Assembly (NCBI GenBank): GCA_002105175.1
Contig: MCGE01000017.1
Location: forward strand, 186,001 to 250,000
Direction of reading: 5' to 3'
Source of the DNA: Absidia repens
Taxonomy: Eukaryota > Mucoromycota > Mucoromycetes > Mucorales > Cunninghamellaceae
Length of the DNA: 64,000 nucleotides
The position numbers and the translations under genes are program-made. This document shows, piece by piece, positions 1 through 12,105 of this stretch; the first letter of the stretch is position 1; each line of letters starts with the position of its first letter. Below the pieces are notes generated by a model. That model ran no database searches. It was given only the letters and a program-made list of their open reading frames with translations, and had not been told where the DNA came from.

Positions 1-239
1 GCATTTCAATAGTATGTGATATGAGACTAGCAGACTGTCTTTGGGGTTTCAAGGGGGGGGTAATCATGACGGATGAACTAGAAAGCAAATATTTACTAAA
101 AGACTTAAACAGCGGTAATTGCAATTTTGCTTACAATACAGTGGGTCAGAGTATGGTTAATAAAAAAGCACATTTTATTAAAGCATATCAGTATATACTA
201 AAACTAAAGACGAGGGGTTCATTGCAGTAAGGGATTTAA

Positions 240-835
240 TGGGATGATGTACTGGAGGTACGATGGGGGAGACTAATTTGAAGTCTGAAGAAAGAACGAT
301 ATAAATCTAAAGGAATGGCTGTAAAATAGGTCCTTATATATTGTACAAGGAATGAGAAAAGACAAAAGGGTGTCTTTTTTATCATATTTTATTTTTATTG
401 AAAAGAACGATGAACAACATTAATCAAACGAGGTTGATGCAAGTAAAGAAAAAGAATCTATTGAGCAAAACATGAGGGAGACTAATGGGAAATATTTTAT
501 TGAATAAGTAAAAATAAACATATTTTATTCATATACAGATACAAACTATGGACAAACTAACACTAAACTAAGCTAATGAAGGCTCCAAAAAGTAAAACTA
601 ACGGTGGACCAAAATCCTGAATCCAAATTGAGAGTGTTTCCCTATGCATCTTGCATTCCCTGAGCTGAAACCCCTTCTAAACTAGACTTGGCACTATTCT
701 AAGTCCAACATATTTCCACTCTGGTCACAATCATGAAGAAAAAGTAATGAAAAAAAAAAAAATTATTCAAGAAGAGAGCCGAAAAAAAATAAAAAGAGCG
801 GGAGAAAGAACTAAATATTTCACGTGGGCGGGATT
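240..835 (-). repeat. Dispersed element, copy 1
   Basis: Minus-strand copy of a six-member family found between genes in this window. Read on the minus strand it starts at the CCCGCCCACGTG box (about 821-832), runs through a pyrimidine-rich tract and then the core with TCTAGTTTAGAAGGGG and the GCATAGGGAAAC stretch. The core closes with a TTAGCTTAGTTTAGTG segment and AATAAAATATG near 524-532. A tail with further AATAAA words and a CTTGTACAATATA word continues to about 240. The core matches copies 2 to 6 clearly by eye. The tail boundary is uncertain. No protein-coding capacity is visible. Confidence 0.75.
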
Positions 836-1023
836 TAATTTTTTTTTTTTTTTTTTTTTGAAGGTTGAGCGTAGTTAGCAATACTTTCGCATTCTGGCAT
901 GGGATTTCGAAAAGCACAAATGGAGCGTGAATTTATTATATACAATTTCAAATATAAATAAAATAAGCTACACTAAACTAAGATAAAATAAATAAAGCGA
1001 GCGATAAAGGATAGAAATATAAT

Positions 1024-1507
1024 CTACATGATAACAGGGGCACCAATCAAAACACTTGTTTCTGAGAAGGGCGGAATAAAATAAAATGCAAATAAGAGGA
1101 CTACATAACTAAGCATCAAAATGGATCCCTTGAAGTAGTTCGCTTTTCCTTCTTGATAAGTGTAAGTCAATAAAAATACAGAAAACACCACAGTAATCAC
1201 ATCCCACCGAGGGAACACTAAACTAGAAGCGCCATGATCACGTAAAGGTAATAAAAATAACATGTTTATAATGTGCTTCCATTTCCATTTAGTGCGTGTT
1301 TCGTTATTCTTACCTGAATGTGTATCTAGCCAATTCTTCTTTTCCGTAGTTAAACCAATACGAGAATGCCACCATGGACGGAATCTGAAGTAAACAAACT
1401 TGCAATGCATACGCTGATCCAATTTCCAGACTATAGTTATGAAAATCAAAAATATGGTTGAGTGAATACTTCTCTGTTTGCTTGTTTCATTTACTCTTAT
1501 ATTTCTT

Positions 1508-1545
<38 letters not shown>

Positions 1546-4500
1546 ATTACCTAAGGACCGCGTTTCCGTTGAGAGCAAACGAAATGGCATTCATGAACTC
1601 AGTGATGTTAGGTACCTATAATCAAATACTATTTAGTCAGATATCACTATTTCGTTTTTCGATTTACCAATGCAAAAAGAGTCAGTCCCAAGAATTTTTC
1701 ATCTACCGCCAAGTTTTCCATGACCAAATCCACGGTATCCACAAGGATTTCCGCAATGATTGAATAAAGAATTGTGCAGATACAAAGAATTGTAAAACTT
1801 TTAACTTTACTCCAGTTTGGTGAGTCGTGTCCAGCCAATTCTTCGTCATCATCCTCTTCATCTGGTTCTTTGGCGTGTATGAAAGCTGTGACGGCTGCTG
1901 GCGAAGATCCTGTCAAAGATGTTGATGGTGCCGGTTCAGACGTTGATGTGGCCAGAGAAGGTCGACTAGGAAGTGGAGACTTACCAATCGCATGATTACC
2001 ATCTAATGTAGAATTTTCCACTGCTACCAATGGAGAACCATGATGATAGGGTATACTGATAGTTGCATCTATACATTTACAAAAACGTTTATTAATTCAT
2101 TTAACAAATGTAGATACTTGCTATGCATCAAAATCCAACTTTTACCTGAGGTCGCATGCTGTTGATTAGGTTGATTTTGTCGTTGCTGATGTTGCTGATT
2201 TGAACTGTGGATCAAATGAGAAATAATATGGCCAGGGAGTAGTTTGTGGTAGTAAGATTGTTGATGCTGAGGATTTTCGTCAGATTTGCTACTACTGTTC
2301 CATATTTTATCGACGTGAGTGTGTAAACTAAATACCAGACCAATTACATAAACCTATATAATATTTCAAGGATTAGTATTGCATGATATATGTAGAATTA
2401 TATTCACTTACAGAAGGCAAAATAGCGGCACAAAGCCACATAAGTGGCTTCACACTGTTTTGATAAACGGGGTCAATGGTGGGGTTCATTTGATCATAAT
2501 AACATCGGGAGCAGCTGATCGTCCCATTCGCCGGTAAGTCAGGGCATCCCACACATCTTAATTCGAACTAAATATAAAAAAGCATTAGTCTAATCCATTG
2601 TTGCTTAAGTTCCCATTTCCTCATTTAACTTACCGACCCAAACATTTGATAAAATAGAGTTGGGGTCAGGGCACCAATAATAGCCATGATCAGCATAGTG
2701 GAAGTGACACCTGATAATGTGATAATTAGTACCACGCTTTTTCATTTGTTTATGTTCCTGATTTTTGCCTTACCTGCGCTTTTTGCATTGAAGCGTTGCT
2801 CCTTACGTTTAACACTACTGCTAAGCATACTCATCCCAGGCATAAGGAGAACGCCAGCCAAGAAGCTACCAATCAAAGAGCCTTCCACTAACCTACTTTT
2901 GCCATTCATGAGAGCAACAGAATACAGGATGATTTCGATGATACTACCAAAAGTGGCATTGATAGCAGCAGCCACCCCCATAGAAGATTGGGCAGAAATG
3001 GAACTGACACCCATACCAATAAAGTAGGACAAAGGAATAACTGAAGCCAAGGACAGAGAGAAGACAAGGAAAGGTGCACAAATAAATGAGTCAGGAATGT
3101 AGCGCTTGATAACGAAATCATCGAGAATGACAAAGAAGACCAGAGGGATCAAATTAATGAAGATGATGTTGATTCCGTCGTAAGTGTACTTGTAGTATTG
3201 CCACCCGACTGCTTGGTAGGTACACAGTAAAATCACAGTTGGTTTGCCCACGGTAGCGGTAAGTTGAGAATGACCTGATGGACTGGACTTGAATCTTAAG
3301 GCAAGCGGATGTCGGCGGAGATGACGCACTAGCATGTAGTTGAGTTTGGCCATTGGAATAGTAATCACACAGAACCAGCAGATTGTTGATACCAGCATAA
3401 GAAGTGGCGCTATTAAAAATGGAAATAAAACGTTGATTAAATTTATTTGCTGTGATTGGTTTTTTAAATTTTTACTTACTAATAATTGTAAAAAATAAGG
3501 CATAGTAAATCCATCCAGCAAATCCGAGATTCCAAACATTGATAACAAACGCATGCCACTGAGATGTATTCCTGCCGTCATGTTTTCTTTTTTGATGATC
3601 TCCGTGTAATAGACTAGTACCTTCACCATCGTCATAACTATCGGTAGTTTCGGCATCATGTTCTTCCTCCACAATGATTGATATATTGTCACCAGACCTC
3701 AAATGATCAGTGCCCAAATTTGAAGGGGTAATATCAATGAGCCGTTCCACATAGCGTCCAAAAGGCCATAGGAGATAAAAAGCAAGTTCCCGCATGACCA
3801 AACCATAAGAGCGACCATTTGGTGGTACCAACATCATCAGCAAGGAAAGCACAAACAGAATCACAGCAAGCCACCACCCAAAGAAAATGACCCATAAGAT
3901 ATTTCCTGGATGGAGAAATAGTTCAGGTGAAGATGAAGGAGATGAATGTAAGGCACTGTTGGCACGTCGCACCACTGATCTTGATTTCTTGTATAATGCT
4001 GGTTTCCAAATGGGTAAACCAAAGGGATGTCGCTTGTTTAATGCCTGGACAAAAAAAAAAAAAAAAAAAAAAAATCGTCAGTCAACAATCCCTGCCAAAA
4101 AGATACATTGACCCCATTCACCCCTCACTAATTTATCAAACAGTTCATTGAGCATCTTACCTCTTGTCTATCCTTCAAAGTCATTTCGTGCTCCAAACTA
4201 TCCACAGAGTGTCGATCACCGTCTATGTTGCTGGTGTTCTGGTGTGAAGACCGCCTCCGAGCCATTGTTCGACGCCTTGCTGCTGATTTCCCATGACCGA
4301 TATCTTCATTGTCTATATGCTGAGGCACTGTTTGCTCTTCCTCATCCTCATCTTCGTCAGAGTTGTCAATGTCATTATCAATGCCATCGTCGGTTTCGTT
4401 GCTGCTCTTTCTACCATGTCTAATTCTTCTGTTGTCGTTATTATCTGCATCAATGTTATCACTGCTACTGGATCCAGATGATTTGTTGCTCAAGTCATTG

Positions 4501-4616
4501 GGGTATTCGCTGCTGGAAAACGAGTATTGGCGGTTTGGTTCTTGCTGGCGAGGGGATGGCTTTCCTGTTGATCCGTAGCTACTACTGCGTCTTGAGCGGC
4601 GACTACTTCCCGGCAT
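1024..4616 (-). CDS. VNX1: Vacuolar Na+(K+)/H+ exchanger, VNX1-like (CaCA superfamily)
   Basis: Ten exons on the minus strand: 4616-4161, 4044-3480, 3409-2774, 2710-2634, 2567-2412, 2353-2146, 2068-1668, 1615-1551, 1430-1314 and 1222-1024, giving 959 aa. Yeast Vnx1 is about 908 aa and exchanges monovalent cations for protons at the vacuole. The first 150 residues are Ser/Asp/Glu-rich and disordered. Many membrane segments follow. The two cation-exchanger repeats are recognisable: INATFGSIIEIILY near residue 490 and VPNITEFMNAISFALNGN near 834-852. A cysteine-containing loop (FELRCVGCPDLPANG) lies between them, and an acidic, poorly conserved loop sits near residues 700-790. The sequence is closer to the long VNX1 branch than to the short CAX/VCX1 Ca2+/H+ exchangers. 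Intron 1 holds a run of A (plus strand) near 4051-4074 and intron 8 a run of 32 A at 1512-1543. Family assignment is firm; the transported ion is inferred from the family. Confidence 0.9.
1512..1543. repeat. Homopolymer A32 inside a VNX1 intron
   Basis: Uninterrupted run of 32 A on the plus strand (poly-U in the transcript), between the splice donor at 1550 and the acceptor at 1431 of the VNX1-like gene. Such runs recur throughout the window and are prone to length errors in assembly. Confidence 0.9.
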
Positions 4617-4953
4617 TTGAATGGTGAAATTGGTTGATCAAGAAGACGATAAAAACGAAGTAATTCCACAAATAAAATGTAAATACAAAATAAAGAGAAA
4701 GAGAATGGGACGATGTAAAAGTTAGGGAAGAGATAAGGAAAAGGAAGGGAAAAAAAAATCGGATGCATTGTATCTTCAAAATTAAAGGAATCGGGATTTT
4801 AAAAAGGGTCAGGTGTGAGTAAAAAAAAAAAGAAAGTTGGTTTATTGAAGTAAGTAGAATGACTAAAAAAAAAAAAAAAAATTAATGATGAAATACATAT
4901 ATACTATATACTATAAACTACAAGAAATAAAAATGAAAAAATATGCATTGTAT

Positions 4954-7386
4954 CTAATTGTCATGACTAAGTTCAGCCAAAGCAGCTTGGTATCCTTCTT
5001 CGTACGACTTCATTTGTTCCTTGTCCACCGCAAATGTTTTCACTTGTTGATAATGACCAGCTGAGCGGAGCATTCCATTGAAATGTCTTGCTTCTTGTTT
5101 TTCCACCAAAGTAAATGCTTTTCCTTCACGTCCTGCACGCGCAGTACGCCCCACACGATGAATATACTTGTCCATAAACAGAGGCACATCGTAACTGATC
5201 ACCACTTCGACGCAATCCATATCAATACCACGACCGATCAAATCAGAGCAAATCATTCTAAGTGAATAAAAATTAAATCAGTAACCATATTTTCTTTTGG
5301 TAAAAATACAACTTACAGGTCGATTTCTCCTTCCTTGAATTGCTGCAATAAAGCCTTCCGTTGGGAGGATTTGAGATCACTAGAATATTCTACTACATTC
5401 AGTTTCATTCCGGTTTGTTTTCCATAGCCATTTAGAAGCATTTTCAATTGACGGGTCGATTCCACAGATTTGGTAAAACAAAGGCCAGATTTGATATTCA
5501 GTTGTTTCAGCAAGTAGATAACTGTCAGTGGTTTTTTATCCGATGCACACACCATCATGAATTCCTTCAAGCCAGCTGGTGTTGTATATTGGGGTTGATT
5601 CGTGTCATCTCCTTGCCGTTGTACAGATATGTATTCTGGATCCGTCAAATGCAATCCTGCAATCTTCCCAGGATTTTTGGTTAATGTCGCTGAGAAAAGT
5701 AATTTTTGAACCTATCAATGACAATGATGAGTCAACGCTATTGCTGCTTTTTATTTTAGTTTATTTTACTTTTATATACTTACACTTGGCGCTTTGGGTA
5801 AATCTATATCAGACGTTGGCAGGTCAAAGCATGAGGACATGAAACTTGGAGCAACACCATCTGATTCAACAACACTATAAAATAGATGTTAATCCATGCT
5901 ATTCCCACTGATTATTTTTTGTTTATAACTACCTGTATTTGTCTGTTTTGAAATCCAATGTGGATTTGTTCTTGCTTGTTGGAGGTTGACTGGCATGTAG
6001 AATATGGTTCAACCAATCTTGATAGCTTTGGTTGAGTAGTTTGTCTGCTTCATCAATGACCAAAAAGCGAAGGTGTTGTAGGGTGAAGTTGGGCGTATCC
6101 TTTAGATGATCCATCAATCTGCCGGGGGTTGCAATAAGAATGTCGACCTTTGAATGTCCACCATTGTACCTATGTCCACCAATCTCCGGATTAATAACCA
6201 TTCATATTACTCTTTCTTTAAAAAAGGTACTTACTTCTCATTAGACTTTCCAACCAAAGAAATCTGTTCTTGTATAAACGAATGTTGTCCCAAGGCAATA
6301 CCGACCTAGCAAATTTAAAAACAGGGGGGGGTGGAACACTAGTGAGTAAATATATTTTTTGCCACCCTCTATCATATCATTGTTGATTTGATTATACCTT
6401 CAAATCCGTTCCTTTGACGAAAGCATCAAACGTTTCCTTGACCTGAATCACCAAATCACGAGTAGGCAAAATGACAAGTGCCCGGAGTCGAGTCACAATA
6501 CGTTTTGATAAAATGTCTACGATAGGAAGAACATAGGCCAAAGTCTTGCCACTACCAGTCGGCGCAGATATACATAAATCCCCTGGAGCACGCCTCGTAT
6601 CGTATAGTGCCTTTCGTCGTAAAAATGCTGGAATAACTTGCATTTGGACTATATAGAACAAGATGCAGAAATGATAAAAAGGTCAGTAGCTAGATTTTAT
6701 ATTAATTCCCTTCAACCTATATTACCTGCGAAGAAGGAAGATAATCCTTGATCTTGACACCGTTGTATTAAGCTTGAAGAGAGACCCACATCATTCAGAG
6801 AGCAAGACTGATCAGGTTCCACAGTCGTAGGTTGCAATAGCCACTCAGGGATCCCCATATTCCGGAGCACCTGGATATCTTCTTTGCTTTGTTTGTTGGT
6901 GGTGACCAAGTCTGGGAATACTTCCAAAGCTGGGACTTCTTCTTCCGTATGTTCTTTGGTAATAGATTCAGTCTTTCCATCATTTGCTGTTCCATGCTTC
7001 TGATCCAATGTTGAGTCGTCCATCGTAATATCAGTATCAGTGTCTGCAGTAGAGTGTATGACTTGATCTTGTGGCTTTGGTGTTGACGCTTCGTGATCGT
7101 TCGGTTGTGTGGCGGTATCTACATCTTTTCTATGCTTCTTTTTTTCCTTCTTCTTCTTTTTCCCTGCTGATTGTGACGAGTGATCGACTGTTGCTTCTTG
7201 AATGCCTACTTCGTTGTTCTTGTCATTCTGTTGAGGACTTGCTGGAATAGAACCCTGATCAGGTTGTTTTCGTTTGTTGTTGACTTTGCTGAGGAGATTA
7301 TTAAGTCTTTGCTGTTTTGTTTCCAAAGAGCGATGATCCTGTTGTTCGTCATGATTTTCGCCTTCATATCTTGCAATGGAAAACAT
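4954..7386 (-). CDS. DBP6: DEAD-box ATP-dependent RNA helicase, Dbp6/DDX51 family
   Basis: Seven exons: 7386-6726, 6648-6398, 6305-6235, 6169-5933, 5874-5784, 5711-5317 and 5257-4954, giving 669 aa. Dbp6/DDX51 helicases act in the nucleolus in early 60S subunit assembly. The start is set by MFSIARYEG, which resembles the IARY start of DDX51 proteins; an in-frame ATG further upstream (7521) reads through low-complexity leader. Residues 1-215 are Lys/Gln/Asp-rich. Helicase motifs follow in order: APTGSGKT (motif I, about 248), LPTRDLVIQ (Ia), ATPGR (Ib), VIDEADKLL (II, about 364), SAT (III, about 442), [11 protein letters not shown] (V) and [10 protein letters not shown] (VI, about 602). An acidic/Ser-rich insertion ([11 protein letters not shown] region) lies just before motif III, as is common in this subfamily. 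It lies 338 bases downstream of the VNX1-like start, same strand. Confidence 0.93.
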
Positions 7387-9815
7387 ATTGTTCGCAAAAA
7401 AAAAATAAGGAAAGGAAAGAAAAAAAAAATGAAGAAGCAACGTTGAATGAAAAGTTTTTGTGTTTTGACTGCCCGCTCTGCTTTCATTGTATCCGCCAGC
7501 TTTCATTACTAAAAAAGGCAACGGGGTAAAAAGTAATCTTTTTAATTGTATATGATACTGTACCTGTGTACTGTACAGTCTTCATACCCTATTCTCGATA
7601 ATATGATATAATTTATGGGACTGGAATATAAAATATACTGTTATTGTGCAGTTTTCTATGTTCAATTTCTACTCATCCTCATAATTATAGATAATTGTTC
7701 TGTTGGGTGTATGGGGCAAGCTGTTGAAGTGCGGTTTTTGATCAAAGTATCATCATTTTGATGTGTGTAGCCACTCTACATCTATAACTGCATGCGTCGC
7801 GCGACCTAGATTCATTTATATGATTGGTCATGCAGGAATGTGACTATCTTCAAAGTAAGTGATTCTAAAATTGCCAACCAGTTCCTGCAGCAAGGGGAAA
7901 CAGTCATAATAAATGAATTAGAAAGGAAGTGTTTAGTAGGACACATATAAAGCAGCTACAATAGCGACATTTCTAACTACAAAACGGTTCATTTGAAGGT
8001 CAATAGAATGGTTTTATTTTATTGAAGCATATTGGTAGACACTAATACTAACAGCGCAGAGGTCATTGCTAAGAAGTAAACTAATAGAGGTAGAATGAAG
8101 CAGGCAGACTTATCTGTGAAATTTGCAGAATGTTCATCATTAATGTAAACAAACAACTAAAAGGAGAGCTAATATATTGTACAAGGTATGAGAATACTGA
8201 TGTGATTTATTATAGAAGGATAATCGTCAGCACTAATCAAACGAGAAGATGGTAGTAAAAAAGGGATCTATTGCATAAGAGAGAGTGTTGGCTCACTTTT
8301 TATTGGAGCTTGTAAAAAAAAAAAGAGACATATTTTATTCAGATATAGATACAAACTATGGATAACCTAACACTAAACTAACCTAATTGGGGCTACAAAA
8401 TTCAACTAATGGTGGTTCCAAATCCTAGATCCAAAATGAAAGGGTTTCCCTATGCATCTTATAATTCCTGATCTGAAAACCCTTCTAATCTGGTCCTGAC
8501 TCTAATATAAGATCACCATAACCTCAAAGGAGTTAAATGACGGAGAAAAAAAATAAAAATAAAAATATAAAAAGAAAGAGAAGAAGAAAGAAAAAGAGGG
8601 AAAAAAAATTGGGAGTAAATAAATATTCACGTGGACGGGATTTGAAATGCATTTTTTTTTTTATCTCTCTCGTAAGAATTCGTTCGTGATGATTTTTTCA
8701 GTGGGTACAAAAAAAGGAAGCCTTTACTTCGATTTTCTTACATTATAATTAATACTATACAACATAATAAATATGGTATCTCTTCTAATGACAGTAGCCA
8801 CTACCATTCAACACCGGCCGCATAGTTATTCTCTTCTCTTTGCCTTTGCTATCAAAACTGGAACATGTCTGCCAAGTTTAACTTCTCCCCCTTCACTGTA
8901 AAATAGCATGTCGTGCATCATAGAATAGGTTTTCCTCTTTGACTGGATTATTTTATCTTTGAATTATATTTATTCTACAACAAGACACCCCTGCACCCGC
9001 ACACTCTACACTCTCCCACATACATCCGTAGGCGTCTCACATTTGGCTATGTGTAATGAAATGAGTATTAGTTTAGTTTAGCTTAATTGTGTGCATTACT
9101 TATCCATCTGAATAAAATAAGTCCTGTATTTTCAGTCTTTCCTTGCCTCTTATACATTTATTTTGCCTTGTCAAATGGCTATAGCCACACTGTAAAGTAC
9201 ATGCGCGTGTAGAAATAAAAGCTGATGTACTTGTGTAAAAGAAAAAAAAAGCTAGTTATAAGATGAGCTCAACTAATCGACGTGCTCGATACCCCATTCA
9301 CTGTGTTAGATTTCTAAAAATAAGGATGGGTGAGGGGACTTGCATGGTATTAGAAAATGGCCATGATGAGCACATAAAAAAAAGGACAGTGAAAATAAGC
9401 AGTGATGAGGGCATAACAATTGATGATTGAAGCGCATTGGAAACAATTGAAGAAAAATTGGCTGCTGAATTATAATAGACACAGATCGGATATTTTCACG
9501 TACTTTATATATAATATGAAATAAATAATTGACATCGCCTTGTTAAATGATATGAGAAAAGAAATGTTTTGCCTCATGATGACGAACTGTAACGTACTGT
9601 ACAATTGGAAAGTAGTTCCGTGACAAACTGAAACGAAATGAATCAACAAGAAGATGATTCTCTCAAGATGCTCAATACAGTTTTACAAAGGGCGACAGGT
9701 AAATGTAATAACATACATTTTACAACCTAACATAAGCAAAGAAAAAGAAAACGATGGGTACCCCGCATTTCTATTAAAAAAGTCAACCATGTAGCATTAT
9801 TCCTTTGCACCTTTA
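7387..9815. other. Gene-poor 2.4 kb interval
   Basis: Apart from dispersed-element copy 2 (about 7990-8645) I see no coding potential. The rest is AT-rich with A/T runs. GTACTGTAC words occur at 7568-7576 and 9594-9602. A TTAGTTTAGTTTAGCTTA stretch near 9065-9083 resembles the 3' end motif seen after many genes here. Confidence 0.6.
7990..8645 (-). repeat. Dispersed element, copy 2
   Basis: Second minus-strand copy. It starts at CCCGTCCACGTGAATATT (about 8626-8643 on the minus strand), followed by a purine/pyrimidine-skewed tract, the core (TTAGAAGGGTTTTCAGATC, GCATAGGGAAACCC, TTTGGATCTAGGATTTGG), a TTAGTTTAGTGTTAGG segment and AATAAAATATG near 8330. The tail contains GATTAGTGCTGACG, a CTTGTACAATATATTAGC word near 8160-8185 and a final CTTCAATAAAATAAAACC near 8010-8030. 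It is the best copy for tracing the tail, because the same words appear in order after copy 5. Confidence 0.75.
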
Positions 9816-10123
9816 TTATTCTTTTACATGGTTTGAAGGTTTATTATTCATCATTGTAAAATAAATATCTTTTTGCATATCCTGTGAGACCCATACCCAT
9901 TTTCTTCGTCCTTGCTGAACTTCACCACGCTGTATCATGTGTTCTTCACTTGTATCATCGGATATAGACATCCTTTGTTTGGAGTCATGCAATATCAACT
10001 ACAACAACGGATAACCCTATCACATAGTAGATCGACCATTGGTAACACAATTTTGTACCTGATACCCTTATAAAACCAAATCTTCACACGCTTCAATGTC
10101 ATAAATAAACCCATCAATAACAT
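9816..10123 (-). CDS. Possible small two-exon ORF downstream of the STIMATE-like gene
   Basis: Speculative. A hydrophobic start (MLLMGLFMTLKRVKIWFYKG) at about 10123-10059 could be joined across an 86-base GT-AG intron (10058-9973) to an exon at 9972-9816 that reads MSISDDTSEEHMIQRG and ends NNKPSNHVKE. This gives about 74 aa with one membrane helix followed by a charged tail. The first in-frame ATG was used; upstream of it the frame stays open for only a few codons. It begins about 105 bases after the stop of the gene at 10229-11269 on the same strand, so it could instead be part of that gene's 3' UTR or an alternative C-terminus. No family recognised. Confidence 0.25.
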
Positions 10124-10228
10124 ATATAAAAATAAAATGACAACACCTCATCTCGCTTTTATTGATAATACGTCATAAAATAAATATAAGAAATTATAGT
10201 AAACAAAATCAAGCTAAACTAAAATCAA

Positions 10229-11269
10229 TTAAGTTCTATTGCCTAATAAAGGAGTATGTTCGTCAGATGGGGCAGTAGGTGATGATGGTTGTTGTTGTCC
10301 TTGTTCTTCATCGCCATTGATATCAGAATTATAAGATGGCATTGTTGGAGCATGTGAGTCATCTTGCTTTGGAGTCACCTTGACAATAGTATCCACAATC
10401 CAAAATTGCATCCCATTCATAAGTAATGGAAAACTAAATAGAAACCAATCATATTAACATGTGTGTATAGCAAAATATTTCCTCCCTGCAACCTCTTCTC
10501 TATTTGAATTCCGTTCAACTTACATTAGCATCACAAACAAGACTTGATAGCGATAGTTTCCTTTTGTCCACCGTAAAGCCCATTCACCAAATCGAAACAA
10601 AATAGGAAACAAGCGGAATATGAGATAAACGCACATTTTCATCAAGCCTTCAGCCACAATAAAGATCAGAGTTTGTTTGAACCAAGGAGCCAAACGCCGT
10701 TTCAAAGGAGGCGGACCATAATTTCCAGTACGAATATAGTTGAAGTGGCATTTCGTTTCTAAAAACCATTGCAGTGCACGAAGCCAACACCAAAGTAGAT
10801 AAACACCCAAAGTACAATCCACAAGTACATTAAGCATATACCATACACACAAGTTGCTTGGTGGTCCATGTTTCGGCCGTCCCACCAAGTAACTGACAAG
10901 TATATTCAAAGAATGAATGACCGCTGCCCCAAAGAATTGCTTGCTGACATCGAGTGCCCTACATGAATGAATAAATAGACCATTGAAGTTTTATATTACA
11001 GTTGGATTCATTTTTGCACCCTTTCAACCCCGCACTCTTTACCATATTTCTACAGGTCGTTGAGGACGTTCTCTATAGCGTTTGTAGACGAGTACCAGAA
11101 GAGCAGACGATGCCAAGACCGATTGTACAATAATAGCAAATCCGTCCAATAGTTTGCAACCTTCATCATCCGAAGGTGGGGGGTATATTAGTGACGTTTC
11201 AGTGTTGGAATAACAGGAAGTGGAAGTAGAAGAAGATGGGTATAGTGTGAAGGGTAGTAGTGGGAACAT
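10229..11269 (-). CDS. STIMATE/TMEM110-like (YPL162C family) multi-pass membrane protein
   Basis: Three exons, 11269-11043, 10958-10524 and 10433-10229, giving 288 aa. The family includes yeast vacuolar-membrane protein YPL162C and animal STIMATE (TMEM110), an ER protein that promotes STIM1-dependent Ca2+ entry; fungi lack STIM1, so the fungal role is not known. Recognisable signatures are CKLLDGFAIIVQSVLA (first membrane segment), FFGAAVIHSLNIL, CVWYMLNVLVDCTLGVYL and WFKQTLIFIVAEGLMK, then the final segment with LLMNGMQFWIVDTIVK. Five or so hydrophobic segments are visible. The C-terminal 50 residues are polar and end in DEHTPLLGNRT, an acidic dileucine-like context typical of vacuolar/lysosomal sorting. 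The 3' flank carries TTTTAGTTTAGCTT. Confidence 0.85.
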
Positions 11270-12105
11270 AATTGCTGGTCAAAGAGAAAAGAAAAGAAAA
11301 GGGAAAAATTTGTGAAGCAAAAACGGATTTATTCAAATAGCGCATTACCAAAAAAAGAATCATCGAGAACACATAATTTTTTTTTATAATCATGAGTTCG
11401 AAACAATGCATACAATATATATATGATATATATATATATATATTTATAAATACAATAAAGGAGACTATAAGCTCAATATATCTCCACTAATCCAACACTG
11501 CCAAAGCCTTCGTTGTTGTGCCCCGTTCAGTAGAAGCTATATCGTTCATATCATATGCAGCAGTACTGTACTGTACTGTACAGCACACTGCTACTTCTAA
11601 CCGAGCCAAGACTGGAATATTGTTACATTTCGTAGGTTCCCAAAAGTAATCATCACCATTTTCGTCGGTTCCAGGCACAAAATGATCACTAGTACTTGGA
11701 TATCATATGATATAAATGATTCAAAGGATGGCGCACACTACCTTCACATTATAAAATGACCGACTGACAGTGATGGTCAGCCAAGGTTTTGTCAGGTTGG
11801 TACTGTATTAACTAACATACCAATTCCTTGACTGCTTCTCTGACACAAAACCAATCGTATACACAACATTATCCTATCATATTACCATCACTACTTCAAC
11901 ATCCAAATCAAAACTACGACAACAAACCAAGCACCCGATCAACATATCTCATAACATTTGATACGTCCAGATAAAAAACCCCATCCCGCTTTATAATAGC
12001 CACCCTTCACTACATTTCCTCGTAAATTAAGGCACACAAAAACAACAATAGTCATATACTATAATAGAGTAAAAAGGGAATAGTGATATATACATTTTAT
12101 TTTAT
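11270..12105. other. Intergenic interval with GTACTGTAC palindrome array
   Basis: Upstream region of the STIMATE-like gene. It contains an AT dinucleotide stretch near 11415-11450 and overlapping copies of GTACTGTAC at 11563-11583. A 63-codon minus-strand frame at 11487-11678 spans the palindrome but shows no homology I recognise. No gene is supported. Confidence 0.5.

Noticed and set aside
21..230. 69-codon plus-strand open frame at the left edge
   Set aside because: No recognisable domain, no splice partner and AT-rich composition; it lies beside the tail of dispersed copy 1.
699..917. 72-codon minus-strand frame
   Set aside because: Runs through the pyrimidine tract of dispersed copy 1; Lys/Phe/Ser runs only, no homology.
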